From IMG/VR virus record IMGVR_UViG_3300008448_000069, positions 1-64,000 of that record: a stretch of DNA of 64,000 nucleotides, one strand, 5' to 3'. Position 1 is the stretch's first letter. The number at the start of each line of letters is the position of its first letter. The position numbers and the translations under genes were made by a program. Shown piece after piece: positions 49,501 to 57,010 of the stretch. Under the pieces are notes generated by a model. The model was not told the origin of the DNA. It searched no databases and was given only the letters and a program-made list of their open reading frames with translations. Origin of the DNA: a virus.

Positions 49501-50154
49501 CTATTTTTTGTAATAATCTTCAGATACGTATTGGTAATGTCCAATGATCTCGTAATCAAAGAGACAATCGTCCAATATCTGACCGGATCCCACATTGTGA
49601 ACCATCATCCATTCGGCACCTACAAGGTTGTTTGTCTTCACATTGGATACGATTCCTATGTGGGTTGTTCCACCACCAAGCGTCCAACATACGATATCTC
49701 CTGGAACAAAATCCTCTGGATTGGGATCTTCTGTCAAATCACTCTGTATAGTACCATGTCTCTCAAAGAATTTCATCAGATTACGAACCCTCCTATGATC
49801 AATATTCGGATCAGGTTTGGTAAGACCCCAATGATTAGGATACTCGTCAAATTCATAAAACATGTCATCATGCACCAGTTTCTGGAGATCGATCCCTAGT
49901 TTTCTGTATGCTCGTATTACAACATCTGCGCATACCCCTTTGTCTGCGGGTACATCGCCGTTTGGATAAGGTATTTTGAAATATGACGCGTCATAAGTGA
50001 CGTCATCCTTTGTAAGGTGAACTGCTGCTTGAGCAAGAGTACCTCCAAAACCTTCGATTTTAATTGGTCTTTTACCGGATGCACTACTACCGTTACATCC
50101 ATAAGACAATACGACCGCAGCTACTGCGGCAATCATTAAACTCCTTATTTTCAT
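49501..50154 (-). CDS. DUF1287-type cysteine cell-wall hydrolase lipoprotein, 217 aa
   Basis: The ATG at 50154 gives a lipoprotein signal with lipobox LSYGC (Cys20). Residues 71-98 (DKGVCADVVIRAYRKLG, then DLQKLVHDDM) with C75 and H165 in THIGIVSN match the DUF1287 family, an NlpC/P60-like fold. It would cut peptidoglycan peptides in the periplasm, anchored to the outer membrane. It may be the phage endolysin, a penetration aid or a cell-wall modifying enzyme. It is encoded away from the holin cassette, next to the tRNA gene. Confidence 0.85.
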   Translation of the reverse strand: MKIRSLMIAAVAAVVLSYGCNGSSASGKRPIKIEGFGGTLAQAAVHLTKDDVTYDASYFKIPYPNGDVPADKGVCADVVIRAYRKLGIDLQKLVHDDMFYEFDEYPNHWGLTKPDPNIDHRRVRNLMKFFERHGTIQSDLTEDPNPEDFVPGDIVCWTLGGGTTHIGIVSNVKTNNLVGAEWMMVHNVGSGQILDDCLFDYEIIGHYQYVSEDYYKK

Positions 50155-50169
50155 TGTTTTGTTATTTAG

Positions 50170-50240
50170 TAACCAGTGGGGGAGTCGAACCCCCATGCTG
50201 ATCCATAAAGGAACAGTGTTGCCATTTACATCAACTGGTT
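50170..50240 (-). tRNA. tRNA with apparent UUA anticodon (ochre-reading)
   Basis: A cloverleaf fits: 7-bp acceptor stem AACCAGT/ACTGGTT, D-arm with ATGT/ACAC and GG in the loop, a perfect 5-bp GGGGG/CCCCC T-stem with TTCGACT loop, discriminator A and no encoded CCA. The anticodon loop is CTTTATG (50204-50210), giving U33 and anticodon UUA, which reads the stop codon UAA. The anticodon stem has one T-T mismatch, position 26 is missing and position 37 is U instead of a purine, so the gene may be degenerate or specialised. It sits alone in a 96-base gap. Identity of the charged amino acid cannot be read. Confidence 0.6.
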
Positions 50241-50250
50241 TCCATATCTA

Positions 50251-50955
50251 TTAATTTGTTACGTATTTCACAGGTTCCGCTTTACCATCCATTATACTAA
50301 GATAGTAATTTGACTCGAGACAATCTATGAAATAAACATTTTCTATGATCTCCACACCAAATGGTTTTCTAGTGTGACCTACAACCTGTTTGTATCCGTC
50401 TATAGGATCATTGAGCAGACTGTTTGGTCTTATCCATGTGGGTGATTGACATACCTCGTCTCCATATGAATCATGGTATGCACCTGGAATAAATCCGAAC
50501 CATCCTCTTGAAAGATCATTGATCTCATGAATGTCGGAAACACCTGTGTTTTTGAACCATGTCTTGCTGACACCTGCATGACTGAACAGATATCCGTCTT
50601 CCAAATGCGTCCATTTCAATAATCTATCCAATATGGCTTGTTCAAGCTCTTGAGAAAAAGCAGTGTACATGTCCATCTGAAATCCTGAATAATGTGCATT
50701 TACACCTGACAAATAATGGTAATCGTGATTTCCCAGAAGCAGGACTGTCTTTTCGGGATTTGATCTTTTATATGCGAGAATGTTCTTAAAATTCTCCAAT
50801 TCGTGAACACCGTACATACCTAGATGCCTCTTTGAGGGAGGAGCATCGAAGTAGTCACCGATGAATATGATGCGATCGGCATCTGGATTTTCTTCTATGA
50901 TCTTTGACCATGACGTACGACCATGTATGTCACCAATAGCTATTATCTTCTTCAT
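50251..50955 (-). CDS. Calcineurin-like metallophosphatase, 234 aa
   Basis: Metal-binding motifs are in order: GDIHG with D9 and H11, GDYFD, GNHDYH and a late HAG (FSHAGVSKTW), followed by VVGHTRKP. This is a phage-type serine/threonine or nucleotide phosphoesterase of the calcineurin fold. Substrate unknown; such enzymes in phages remove phosphates from proteins or nucleic-acid ends. The start is set at ATG 50955, just before the conserved KKIIAIGDIHG. Confidence 0.87.
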   Translation of the reverse strand: MKKIIAIGDIHGRTSWSKIIEENPDADRIIFIGDYFDAPPSKRHLGMYGVHELENFKNILAYKRSNPEKTVLLLGNHDYHYLSGVNAHYSGFQMDMYTAFSQELEQAILDRLLKWTHLEDGYLFSHAGVSKTWFKNTGVSDIHEINDLSRGWFGFIPGAYHDSYGDEVCQSPTWIRPNSLLNDPIDGYKQVVGHTRKPFGVEIIENVYFIDCLESNYYLSIMDGKAEPVKYVTN

Positions 50956-50960
50956 GTTGC

Positions 50961-51362
50961 TTATTCTTCCACAGTCCATAAAAAGTAATACTTATTGGTG
51001 TCCGTCGTCTGTCTCAGAGTGCATAGGAACACAGCACCATTATTATAGAATCTCCAGGTGCTGTTGTCTACGATCACATACCTGTTGTTGTACCGTTCAA
51101 TCATGCCTTGCAGTTCTCCAACTGTCAAAGGACATATGCTTGTGAACACGGAACGATTCTCCTCATCGAAGAAATACATGACTCTGATGTCATCCTCCGC
51201 GAATGTCATTATCATCTTGTCCTTGCGTTCACCCCATTTCTCATACTCCCAGTCGAAGTTGGGCCATTTGTCCCTTATCTGAGAGGGAGTGTATCCAAAC
51301 AGGGGTTGTGACATCGACACCCCTGGTAATAGCAATAATAGGAATAGTAATATCTTTTTCAT
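50961..51362 (-). CDS. Exported protein of unknown function, 133 aa
   Basis: Starting at ATG 51362 gives a cleavable signal peptide (KKILLFLLLLLPGVSMSQ) followed by a mature domain with a Trp/Tyr-rich beta pattern (IRDKWPNFDWEYEKWGERKD). It overlaps the glycosyltransferase gene by 4 bases. A phage protein exported to the host periplasm could act in superinfection exclusion; that is a guess. Confidence 0.72.
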   Translation of the reverse strand: MKKILLFLLLLLPGVSMSQPLFGYTPSQIRDKWPNFDWEYEKWGERKDKMIMTFAEDDIRVMYFFDEENRSVFTSICPLTVGELQGMIERYNNRYVIVDNSTWRFYNNGAVFLCTLRQTTDTNKYYFLWTVEE

Positions 51363-52000
51363 TTTCTGTTTTTTAAGTCCAATATCATATTGCATAGTTC
51401 GCCTTGAACGCTGCAGTTCTTTGATTCAGTACCATGTATTGTCTTCCTGGGATCAAGAGTCTCTTGGTATCTTATCCATGTACGTTTATGGGATGCGATC
51501 ATTATCCTCTTCTTCTGTCTTGCAGCCTCCAAGGAAAACACCACATCCGACATCTTCTTGTACTGTGAAAGATATATGTCCACAGGGTTGAAGTAATCAG
51601 TCCTGAACGCTGTGACACCAGTGCCAGCGACATCTATCTCCACATCATAACCAATGTCCTGATTCCATCTGTAAGGCTTGTGACCTGTGTAATAGTTCCT
51701 GTTCTTTCCCAGCAGCTTGCGACCATGATATGTTATGATGCATCCAGTCCTTTCAATCGCCTTGATTGATCTGGATACATAATCGCTGGGATACATCAAA
51801 TCATCATCGCAGCTGAAATAATAGATGGGTTCCTTGTAGTCCTTCAGAAAGCTGAACTTTCCATTGTCTGTAAGATCAATCTCTTCCTTTCCATTGTCAT
51901 AGACATGGACATGGTCACACTGTCCTTTCAGACTGTTCACAGCATCTGGAAGAATATCCTCTCTTCCAGGCATTGTGGCTATTCCTGCAACAATCAGCAT
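51359..52000 (-). CDS. GT-A glycosyltransferase, 213 aa
   Basis: A small GT2-like domain: IVAGIATMPGRED at the N-terminus, then FSCDDDLMYP (DXD-type metal and nucleotide-sugar site) and a VFSLEAARQKKR helix. It would transfer a sugar from a nucleotide donor to an unknown acceptor. It overlaps the methyltransferase-like gene by 7 bases, forming a cassette with a second glycosyltransferase. Confidence 0.82.
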   Translation of the reverse strand: MLIVAGIATMPGREDILPDAVNSLKGQCDHVHVYDNGKEEIDLTDNGKFSFLKDYKEPIYYFSCDDDLMYPSDYVSRSIKAIERTGCIITYHGRKLLGKNRNYYTGHKPYRWNQDIGYDVEIDVAGTGVTAFRTDYFNPVDIYLSQYKKMSDVVFSLEAARQKKRIMIASHKRTWIRYQETLDPRKTIHGTESKNCSVQGELCNMILDLKNRK

Positions 52001-52488
52001 AGCTTGGTTACATCTATATGATTACTGAGCAGTGTGGTGCTCTTCAGATATCGTTCATACTTATGGCAATACTTGAACTCTGAGAATACGCTTCCATATC
52101 CATAATAGTTCATCTTGTCAGTGTCATGTACCACCAGAATCTGTGCTACATCCCTGAACCTTTTTATGTCCACAACCCTCTGTTCTGGAGGATAATGGTC
52201 AATGAGAACCACCCCACAAGGAATCACATCTATGGCAGACCAGTTCTTCACAAGTATGAAGTTGTGCGAAGAGATTTGCAGATCTATGAAGTTCTGCTGC
52301 CATTCCACGCTGTCGTCGTATGAGATCACAGGTCTTCCCTGGAATTTACATATCTCATGTATCAATGGTGTGGAATAATCACCTGTACCTAGCTCAATCA
52401 CTAATCCTTCTGTATTGAGAAGGGAAGCGAGCAATGGATGGAAGTGGGTGCCATAGGCGCCTTTGGGGTTCTCTCTGTTCTTAATCAT
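51994..52488 (-). CDS. Class I SAM methyltransferase-like protein, 164 aa
   Basis: The segment GLVIELGTGDYSTPL (residues 28-42) is the SAM-binding loop, followed by VISYDDSVEW and GVVLIDHYPPEQR as strands 2 and 4 of the Rossmann fold. It is encoded between two glycosyltransferases with overlaps on both sides, so it may methylate a sugar or another acceptor modified by them. Confidence 0.75.
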   Translation of the reverse strand: MIKNRENPKGAYGTHFHPLLASLLNTEGLVIELGTGDYSTPLIHEICKFQGRPVISYDDSVEWQQNFIDLQISSHNFILVKNWSAIDVIPCGVVLIDHYPPEQRVVDIKRFRDVAQILVVHDTDKMNYYGYGSVFSEFKYCHKYERYLKSTTLLSNHIDVTKLC

Positions 52489-53456
52489 ATGCTTATCAAT
52501 GGGTTCTTCTTTCGTTCATGATTATGCATAATGCTCTCGTGATCACCATGGTAAATCAATGATGTCTTGTTTCTGTAAATCGGTATCCTGCGATTGTTCA
52601 GTCTTTTGGTGAGCTGTTGACCCACTCCGCTGCTTATGCCTGGGATCTTGAAACGTACACGATCAATCGCCTCCATCCAATATCCTATCAGACTCAATGT
52701 CTTACGAGTGGTGAAGAAGAGACAGTCCACAAAACCCACCTTGTCAATCTCTTCATTGAATGGTGTGGGAGCTATGGAATTCCAACAAGTAATCCTGCTG
52801 TCAGTAAGTACATTGAACGCATATGTTTTATCCTTTAAGAGATTATGATACTCAATGATCTTGTCAATTCTGACATCAAACACATCATCTTGAAGGAACA
52901 ATGCAAACTCATTCCTTGACTTCTTGAACAGTTTCAGCGCATGGTCCCAGTTTCTCCAGAAACCTTCTTTACCACCATGAGGTAGTTTTATAAAACCAGG
53001 GTGATCCAGGTCAAAGGATGATCCATCATCGATGATCGTGACATCATATCCTTCAAGCTCAGCAAGAAGTCTTTCCAACATCTCCTTTCTCTCATATGAG
53101 AATATGAATATGGACAATGTGGGTTTTCTTTCTTCAATAATTATCTTTTGTTGCACCACAGGCTGTTTCACCACAGGTTCCTTATTTACTACAGGACTCT
53201 TGGGTCTTACAGGTTTCTTTGACTTTTCAATGTAACGAGCTGTATACTCTTGTTTTTCACGAATCCTCTTGTCCGCACGTTGTTTTCGCGCAATGGATTC
53301 CTTTTCCTTCAACTCCTGTTCGAGCTTGGATTTCTTTTCAGCTTTCAGACGCTCTTTTTCCTCTTTTGCAGCAGCTGCTTGAACCTTTTTCAGTTCGTCC
53401 ATTTGCTGCTGAAGACGATCAGTATATCTTTTTTTGACTATAGGTTTCCTTAACAT
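52485..53456 (-). CDS. Glycosyltransferase with N-terminal coiled coil, 323 aa
   Basis: Residues 1-100 form a highly charged Lys/Glu coiled coil (EEKERLKAEKKSKLEQELKE) and a Pro/Val linker. The GT-A domain starts with SIFIFSYERKEMLERLL, then VTIIDDGSS and FLQDDV as the DXD site. It probably transfers sugar to a surface or virion glycan. The unusual coiled coil could anchor it to a scaffold or virion. It is the first gene of the cassette. Confidence 0.82.
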   Translation of the reverse strand: MLRKPIVKKRYTDRLQQQMDELKKVQAAAAKEEKERLKAEKKSKLEQELKEKESIARKQRADKRIREKQEYTARYIEKSKKPVRPKSPVVNKEPVVKQPVVQQKIIIEERKPTLSIFIFSYERKEMLERLLAELEGYDVTIIDDGSSFDLDHPGFIKLPHGGKEGFWRNWDHALKLFKKSRNEFALFLQDDVFDVRIDKIIEYHNLLKDKTYAFNVLTDSRITCWNSIAPTPFNEEIDKVGFVDCLFFTTRKTLSLIGYWMEAIDRVRFKIPGISSGVGQQLTKRLNNRRIPIYRNKTSLIYHGDHESIMHNHERKKNPLISI

Positions 53457-53459
53457 TTC

Positions 53460-53648
53460 TCATTTGCGTTTGTGGTATTCCTTCTCATATGGGAGTTTCC
53501 TCTCAAGTTGGTATATCACATCTTCGATAAGGGAGAGTTCCCGCAATGCGCGCATGGATTTGGTTTCCAAATATTCCTTGCGCAGTTTGTCAACGTCCTT
53601 GTTGAACAGCTCCAAGAGCTGCTCTATGGGGGACATATGGCTTTTCAT
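53460..53648 (-). CDS. Small coiled-coil protein, 62 aa
   Basis: A helical charged protein (LLELFNKDVDKLRKEYLETK, then LIEDVIYQLERKLP). The ATG four codons later is an alternative. It lies 3 bases from the glycosyltransferase start and overlaps the upstream gene. Unknown role. Confidence 0.68.
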   Translation of the reverse strand: MKSHMSPIEQLLELFNKDVDKLRKEYLETKSMRALRELSLIEDVIYQLERKLPYEKEYHKRK

Positions 53649-53887
53649 GAATCACTGAATGCGTGTTTGATTTGTCTTTTGACTTCCTTCCAGTATTCCA
53701 AGCGATCAACACCGCTGTAGCAGTCCTGAATATGGATACGTAGTTCCTCCACTATCTTCATGACAGTGTATTCAGCAATCTGTTTTGCAACACCCATGTT
53801 TGAATACTTGGGAATGAGACCGCCTGAACCACCCAGTTGTTTCAGGTGGTCCATGACGATTCTCTCAGCGGTCTCTTTCGGTGTCAT
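53645..53887 (-). CDS. Small helical protein, 80 aa
   Basis: The ATG at 53887 (MTPKETAERIVMDHLKQLGG) gives an 80-residue helical protein whose length and shape recall small phage proteins of unknown role (KETAERIV, then AKQIAEYTVMKIVEELR). It shares one base with the upstream stop. Confidence 0.72.
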   Translation of the reverse strand: MTPKETAERIVMDHLKQLGGSGGLIPKYSNMGVAKQIAEYTVMKIVEELRIHIQDCYSGVDRLEYWKEVKRQIKHAFSDS

Positions 53888-54513
53888 CAATAATCCTTGG
53901 AATTGTTCTCCTTTTGTTTCCTTACAACTTCGTTGATGATCACAGCATCTTGATATGACACCTTCACCATGCATTCAGGAACAACCTTCACTTGAATGGT
54001 GTTGTCATCATCTTCGTTTGAAGCCGTATTCAATACATCAAATGTCCACAAGGAGATCATTGTCACATTTCCATTTTTAACCATGGATTCTGTGTATTTA
54101 TACTTGTCGGTTTTGTTGTATGGATGTGAGTAATACTCCAACTTCTTCTTGCTATTTCCATATCGTTCAGCAAGTTTTTCAATGATTTCATCATACAGAT
54201 TGAACACACCTTTTGGAAACTCAGGTTGTATCAATATCTGTACCGTGTGAAGCTTGTCTTCTGGAGAGAACTGGAAAATGACAAGATAAGCCTTGTAATC
54301 ACCCCATTTTACGTCAGTGTAGCTTATTGACTTCTCAGTCTGGCTGAACACTTTGCATTCAGGTTGTTTGGATGTGAGGATTTCACTGACTTTTGCTTTG
54401 CTTGATCCAAGCTCAATACCCATGACAGAGGTCATGGTGGTTGTTGTCTGTGCAAATGATGCACTTGTCCAAAGCGACATTGTCGCTGCAATAATGGTAA
54501 GGAACTTTTTCAT
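53887..54513 (-). CDS. Exported protein of unknown function, 208 aa
   Basis: A cleavable signal peptide (KKFLTIIAATMSLWTSASFA, then Q) leads to a mature beta/alpha domain (VKWGDYKAYLVIFQFSPEDK, then LYDEIIEKLAERYGNSKKK). No catalytic motif. Likely periplasmic. Together with 50961-51362 and 54521-54772 it suggests a group of envelope-targeted accessory proteins. Confidence 0.75.
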   Translation of the reverse strand: MKKFLTIIAATMSLWTSASFAQTTTTMTSVMGIELGSSKAKVSEILTSKQPECKVFSQTEKSISYTDVKWGDYKAYLVIFQFSPEDKLHTVQILIQPEFPKGVFNLYDEIIEKLAERYGNSKKKLEYYSHPYNKTDKYKYTESMVKNGNVTMISLWTFDVLNTASNEDDDNTIQVKVVPECMVKVSYQDAVIINEVVRKQKENNSKDY

Positions 54514-54520
54514 TGTCTTG

Positions 54521-54772
54521 TTATTTGGTTTTAGTTGAATCTAAATCAGTTACCACATAGACCGTGTCATTCTGTATGTAACTCACTGTAAGGGGAATCG
54601 AATACCCCAATGATGCATTTCCTCCGTATACGTAAGTCATGTCTAGCATCCTTTCATATATCTGGATCTTTGTTATTGTAGGATTTTTAAAGATAACCAT
54701 TGCAGACAACACACCCAATGCTACCAACAAGGCATAGTGGATGTTATCCAGCTTGATTTTAATGTTTTTCAT
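54521..54772 (-). CDS. Small membrane-anchored protein, 83 aa
   Basis: A single transmembrane segment at residues about 11-29 (YALLVALGVLSAMVIFKNP) is followed by a polar, probably periplasmic C-terminal part. It is encoded 7 bases upstream of the exported protein on the minus strand. Unknown function. Confidence 0.68.
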   Translation of the reverse strand: MKNIKIKLDNIHYALLVALGVLSAMVIFKNPTITKIQIYERMLDMTYVYGGNASLGYSIPLTVSYIQNDTVYVVTDLDSTKTK

Positions 54773-54789
54773 TTGATCTTTCTTACAGA

Positions 54790-55203
54790 TTAGTCTGTAT
54801 CCTGTTCTCCCAATCTTGACATTGAGAATCCCAGGTCTTTGGCTTCAATAGGATGTTTTTCAATCCAGTCATGGCAGTTTCTGCATACAGACAACCATGT
54901 TTGCTTTTCCAAATAGTGTTTACCCCTTCCTTTCTTGTGATGGATGTCCGTGCTCTTAACCGTACAACCATTCAAATGAGCCTTGCAAAAGGGATGTTCT
55001 GTTAAAAATTCCAACCTTAGTCTTGCATAAAGTTGGTCGAGTACCGCTCGTTTGGGTGATTTGGGATTCAACACCCTTGATTTGCTTTCAAACTTCGGTG
55101 GTTCCTTTTTGAACCAGCAGTTCTTGCAGTATCGGTGACCAGCGTCGTTTTTCCATATCGGACGCATTTCTCCGCATCCAGCGCACTGCTTAAGTTTCGT
55201 CAT
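54790..55203 (-). CDS. HNH endonuclease, 137 aa
   Basis: The ATG at 55203 is chosen. The N-terminus has a zinc-type CxxC pair (CAGCGEM) and another (CKNC). The HNH core is IHHKKGRGKHYLEKQTWLSV followed by CRNCHDWIEKHP. It would nick or cut DNA; phage HNH proteins serve in packaging, as homing enzymes or as accessory nucleases. It overlaps the upstream acidic-protein gene by 14 bases. Confidence 0.83.
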   Translation of the reverse strand: MTKLKQCAGCGEMRPIWKNDAGHRYCKNCWFKKEPPKFESKSRVLNPKSPKRAVLDQLYARLRLEFLTEHPFCKAHLNGCTVKSTDIHHKKGRGKHYLEKQTWLSVCRNCHDWIEKHPIEAKDLGFSMSRLGEQDTD

Positions 55204-55444
55204 CGTCTTCTGCGTCGAGGTCCAGAAGTTTATCCAAGTCGGACGGTTCAACAACATCATCGGGTTCCTCATATTCTTCATCCTGCTTCGCTTCACCGTA
55301 TAGCAAAACGCTGGCTTCGAAGGGGTTAAGAACTTCATCGCCACAGTTTATTGATATGAGATACTCGAAATCGTCATCCGTCATCCTTAGATAAACCTCC
55401 AGGGAAACCTCTATGGTTTTTCCATTGGGGAGATTGATAATCAT
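55190..55444 (-). CDS. Conserved small acidic phage protein, 84 aa
   Basis: The N-terminal half (TIEVSLEVYLRMTDDDFEYL, then ISINCGDE and PFEASVL) matches a short domain I recognise from many phages without a function. The C-terminal 30 residues are almost all acidic. The gene starts beside a promoter-like gap, so it probably opens the transcript that runs leftward from about 55.4 kb. Confidence 0.75.
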   Translation of the reverse strand: MIINLPNGKTIEVSLEVYLRMTDDDFEYLISINCGDEVLNPFEASVLLYGEAKQDEEYEEPDDVVEPSDLDKLLDLDAEDDDET

Positions 55445-55533
55445 TGATATACATATAAATACACATAGACTACCAAACTACCAATAATTAGATTTAAACT
55501 TTACGAATTTAGAAAATTGATGGTATTATATCA
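55445..55533 (-). promoter_or_regulatory. AT-rich gap with repeated promoter-like motif
   Basis: An 89-base AT-rich gap without a gene. At 55486-55500 it carries the TTTAAA-centred motif also found upstream of the helicase gene at 46469-46484, one mismatch in 15. It lies 42-56 bases upstream of the gene starting at 55444. A TTTGGT-type stretch and a TATTTATATG stretch follow, but no exact Bacteroidota promoter could be fixed. Confidence 0.45.
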
Positions 55534-55923
55534 CTATAATTCCACATCTCTTTCTTCATATTCGCCTTTTATGTTTATGTCGATTTTTTTAGCAACTCTG
55601 AGCTGCCATGGTTCAATCTTCAAATGCTTGATATACTCTTTCGCATTTGGAATGAATCCGCAGTCTTCTGTAACATGTTGCTCACCAAGTAACCTGACAG
55701 GTACTTCCTTGATGTGACCTGATTCCAAGATTATCCTTATGGATACACCGAAAACCTTCTCACATTCAAAGATACCTTCAGCATGGTGTCTGAACATCCT
55801 GTGTCTTACATCCGGAACCCAGGATTTGGTCTCATCAAACCAGCTGTGGATATGCACGTACTGTTCCCACGTGCCACCATGTTTCCTTGCGGAAGACATG
55901 GCGTGATGCATGGGTGTAGCCAT
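55534..55923 (-). CDS. DUF6915-like phage protein, 129 aa
   Basis: It begins PMHHAMSSARKHGGTWEQYV and continues with HSWFDETKSWVPDVRHR, HHAEGIFECEKVFG and GEQHVTEDCGFIP, a His-rich conserved pattern I know as DUF6915. The many His, Asp and Glu residues suggest metal binding, but no reaction is known. It overlaps the upstream gene by one base. Confidence 0.82.
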   Translation of the reverse strand: MATPMHHAMSSARKHGGTWEQYVHIHSWFDETKSWVPDVRHRMFRHHAEGIFECEKVFGVSIRIILESGHIKEVPVRLLGEQHVTEDCGFIPNAKEYIKHLKIEPWQLRVAKKIDINIKGEYEERDVEL

Positions 55924-56966
55924 CAGAATGGAAGTGTATCACTGTCAGTATCCACTTTCTCTTCTTCTACAGTAATGATTGTACCAAGTTCGTGTTCTTG
56001 AGTCTGGACATAATTGAAATGATCCCATCGGAAACTTTTTCCAGTGAGGATTATCTTACCATATCCACCTTCGTCATTGTAGAATCCACCCACGCGGCTT
56101 GAAATCAGATTCCATATCTTGGTGTCAAGATCAGGACTGCTTATAATTGTAGGATAAGAATCAGACTCCTCAGCGCTCATATAATCTTCATAAGTTTTAG
56201 CGCCATTATACTTGAAAGTGTCATATATGGAGACATCATCAGTCTGACCACTGTCACCTCCGCCTGAATACTGGATTACAACTGTTTTACCAAACAGATC
56301 ATGATCTACAAACAGATAATCCCATAACTCACATGCGGATTCACCTTCACTGGATTCCAATTTCTCTTTCATTTCCTTTACAATACGTACAGGAGTGACT
56401 GTCTCATCCACATATTCCTCATCATCAGATTCCTCATCATCATATTCCTCATCATCATCCTCAACCATGGGTTCTTCAATGTGTTTCAGCATGTCAAAAG
56501 GCACTTCAGTGGAGATCTCTTCTTCTTCCTCTTCATGAACAGTGATGGTATCTGCTTCAGTGACAATTGTTTCAGGATAAAGAATCTCCCGCCAGTTGGA
56601 ATACATGCCATCCAGAAACATGGAACCGCGCTCCTTACCTTTCTTGTCATAAAACACAATGATGTTTTTCTGCAAGTCCAAGGTGAATGACTGGTCAACA
56701 AGACCCAGTGGTCCGGTCACAGGCATGTCAATGTACTTTCTTGCATTTATCAATGTGTGCAGAGCGTCATCCACATTTATGTATTTGGTGGGTTTACCAA
56801 CAACAAGTAAAGGATTCCGTTCACGCATTCTTTGGATGCCTTTGGAATATTTTTCAATCACTCCTATTATCTCACCACCTGATGTACATTCAGTGGAACT
56901 TGTATCCGGCAACAGAAAATGCTCTGTCCACCCATTAACTAATACGATTTCTAATGATCTAGTCAT
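55923..56966 (-). CDS. Unknown protein with acidic centre, linked to MoxR/VWA genes, 347 aa
   Basis: The N-terminal domain (residues 1-140) is mixed alpha/beta. Residues about 145-200 are almost entirely Glu/Asp. The C-terminal domain has QYSGGGDSGQTDDVSIYDTF and VGGFYNDEGGYGKIILTG, a pattern I associate with DUF6878-like proteins that accompany VWA/MoxR gene pairs. It follows the VWA gene after a terminator and starts a new transcript or is reached by readthrough. A partner or substrate role in that module is inferred. Confidence 0.72.
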   Translation of the reverse strand: MTRSLEIVLVNGWTEHFLLPDTSSTECTSGGEIIGVIEKYSKGIQRMRERNPLLVVGKPTKYINVDDALHTLINARKYIDMPVTGPLGLVDQSFTLDLQKNIIVFYDKKGKERGSMFLDGMYSNWREILYPETIVTEADTITVHEEEEEEISTEVPFDMLKHIEEPMVEDDDEEYDDEESDDEEYVDETVTPVRIVKEMKEKLESSEGESACELWDYLFVDHDLFGKTVVIQYSGGGDSGQTDDVSIYDTFKYNGAKTYEDYMSAEESDSYPTIISSPDLDTKIWNLISSRVGGFYNDEGGYGKIILTGKSFRWDHFNYVQTQEHELGTIITVEEEKVDTDSDTLPF

Positions 56967-56980
56967 CTCTTAAATTTAAA

Positions 56981-57004
56981 ACCCCCTGCTGTTACACAGG
57001 GGGT
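56981..57004 (-). terminator. Hairpin terminator between the VWA gene and the acidic protein gene
   Basis: An 8-bp stem (ACCCCCTG with CAGGGGGT) and an 8-base loop are followed on the minus strand by TTTT and an AT-rich stretch. It lies 6 bases after the VWA stop, so it probably reduces transcription of the leftward genes. Confidence 0.78.
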
Positions 57005-57010
57005 CTTGGT

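Noticed and set aside
50170-50240. Possible leucine or isoleucine tRNA instead of an ochre-reading one
   Set aside because: A leucine tRNA would need anticodon TAA or similar and a long variable arm, which is absent. A TAT (isoleucine) register would break the anticodon stem.
54790-55203. Homing endonuclease inside an intron or intein
   Set aside because: The HNH gene is free-standing with normal overlaps, and no split neighbouring gene was seen.
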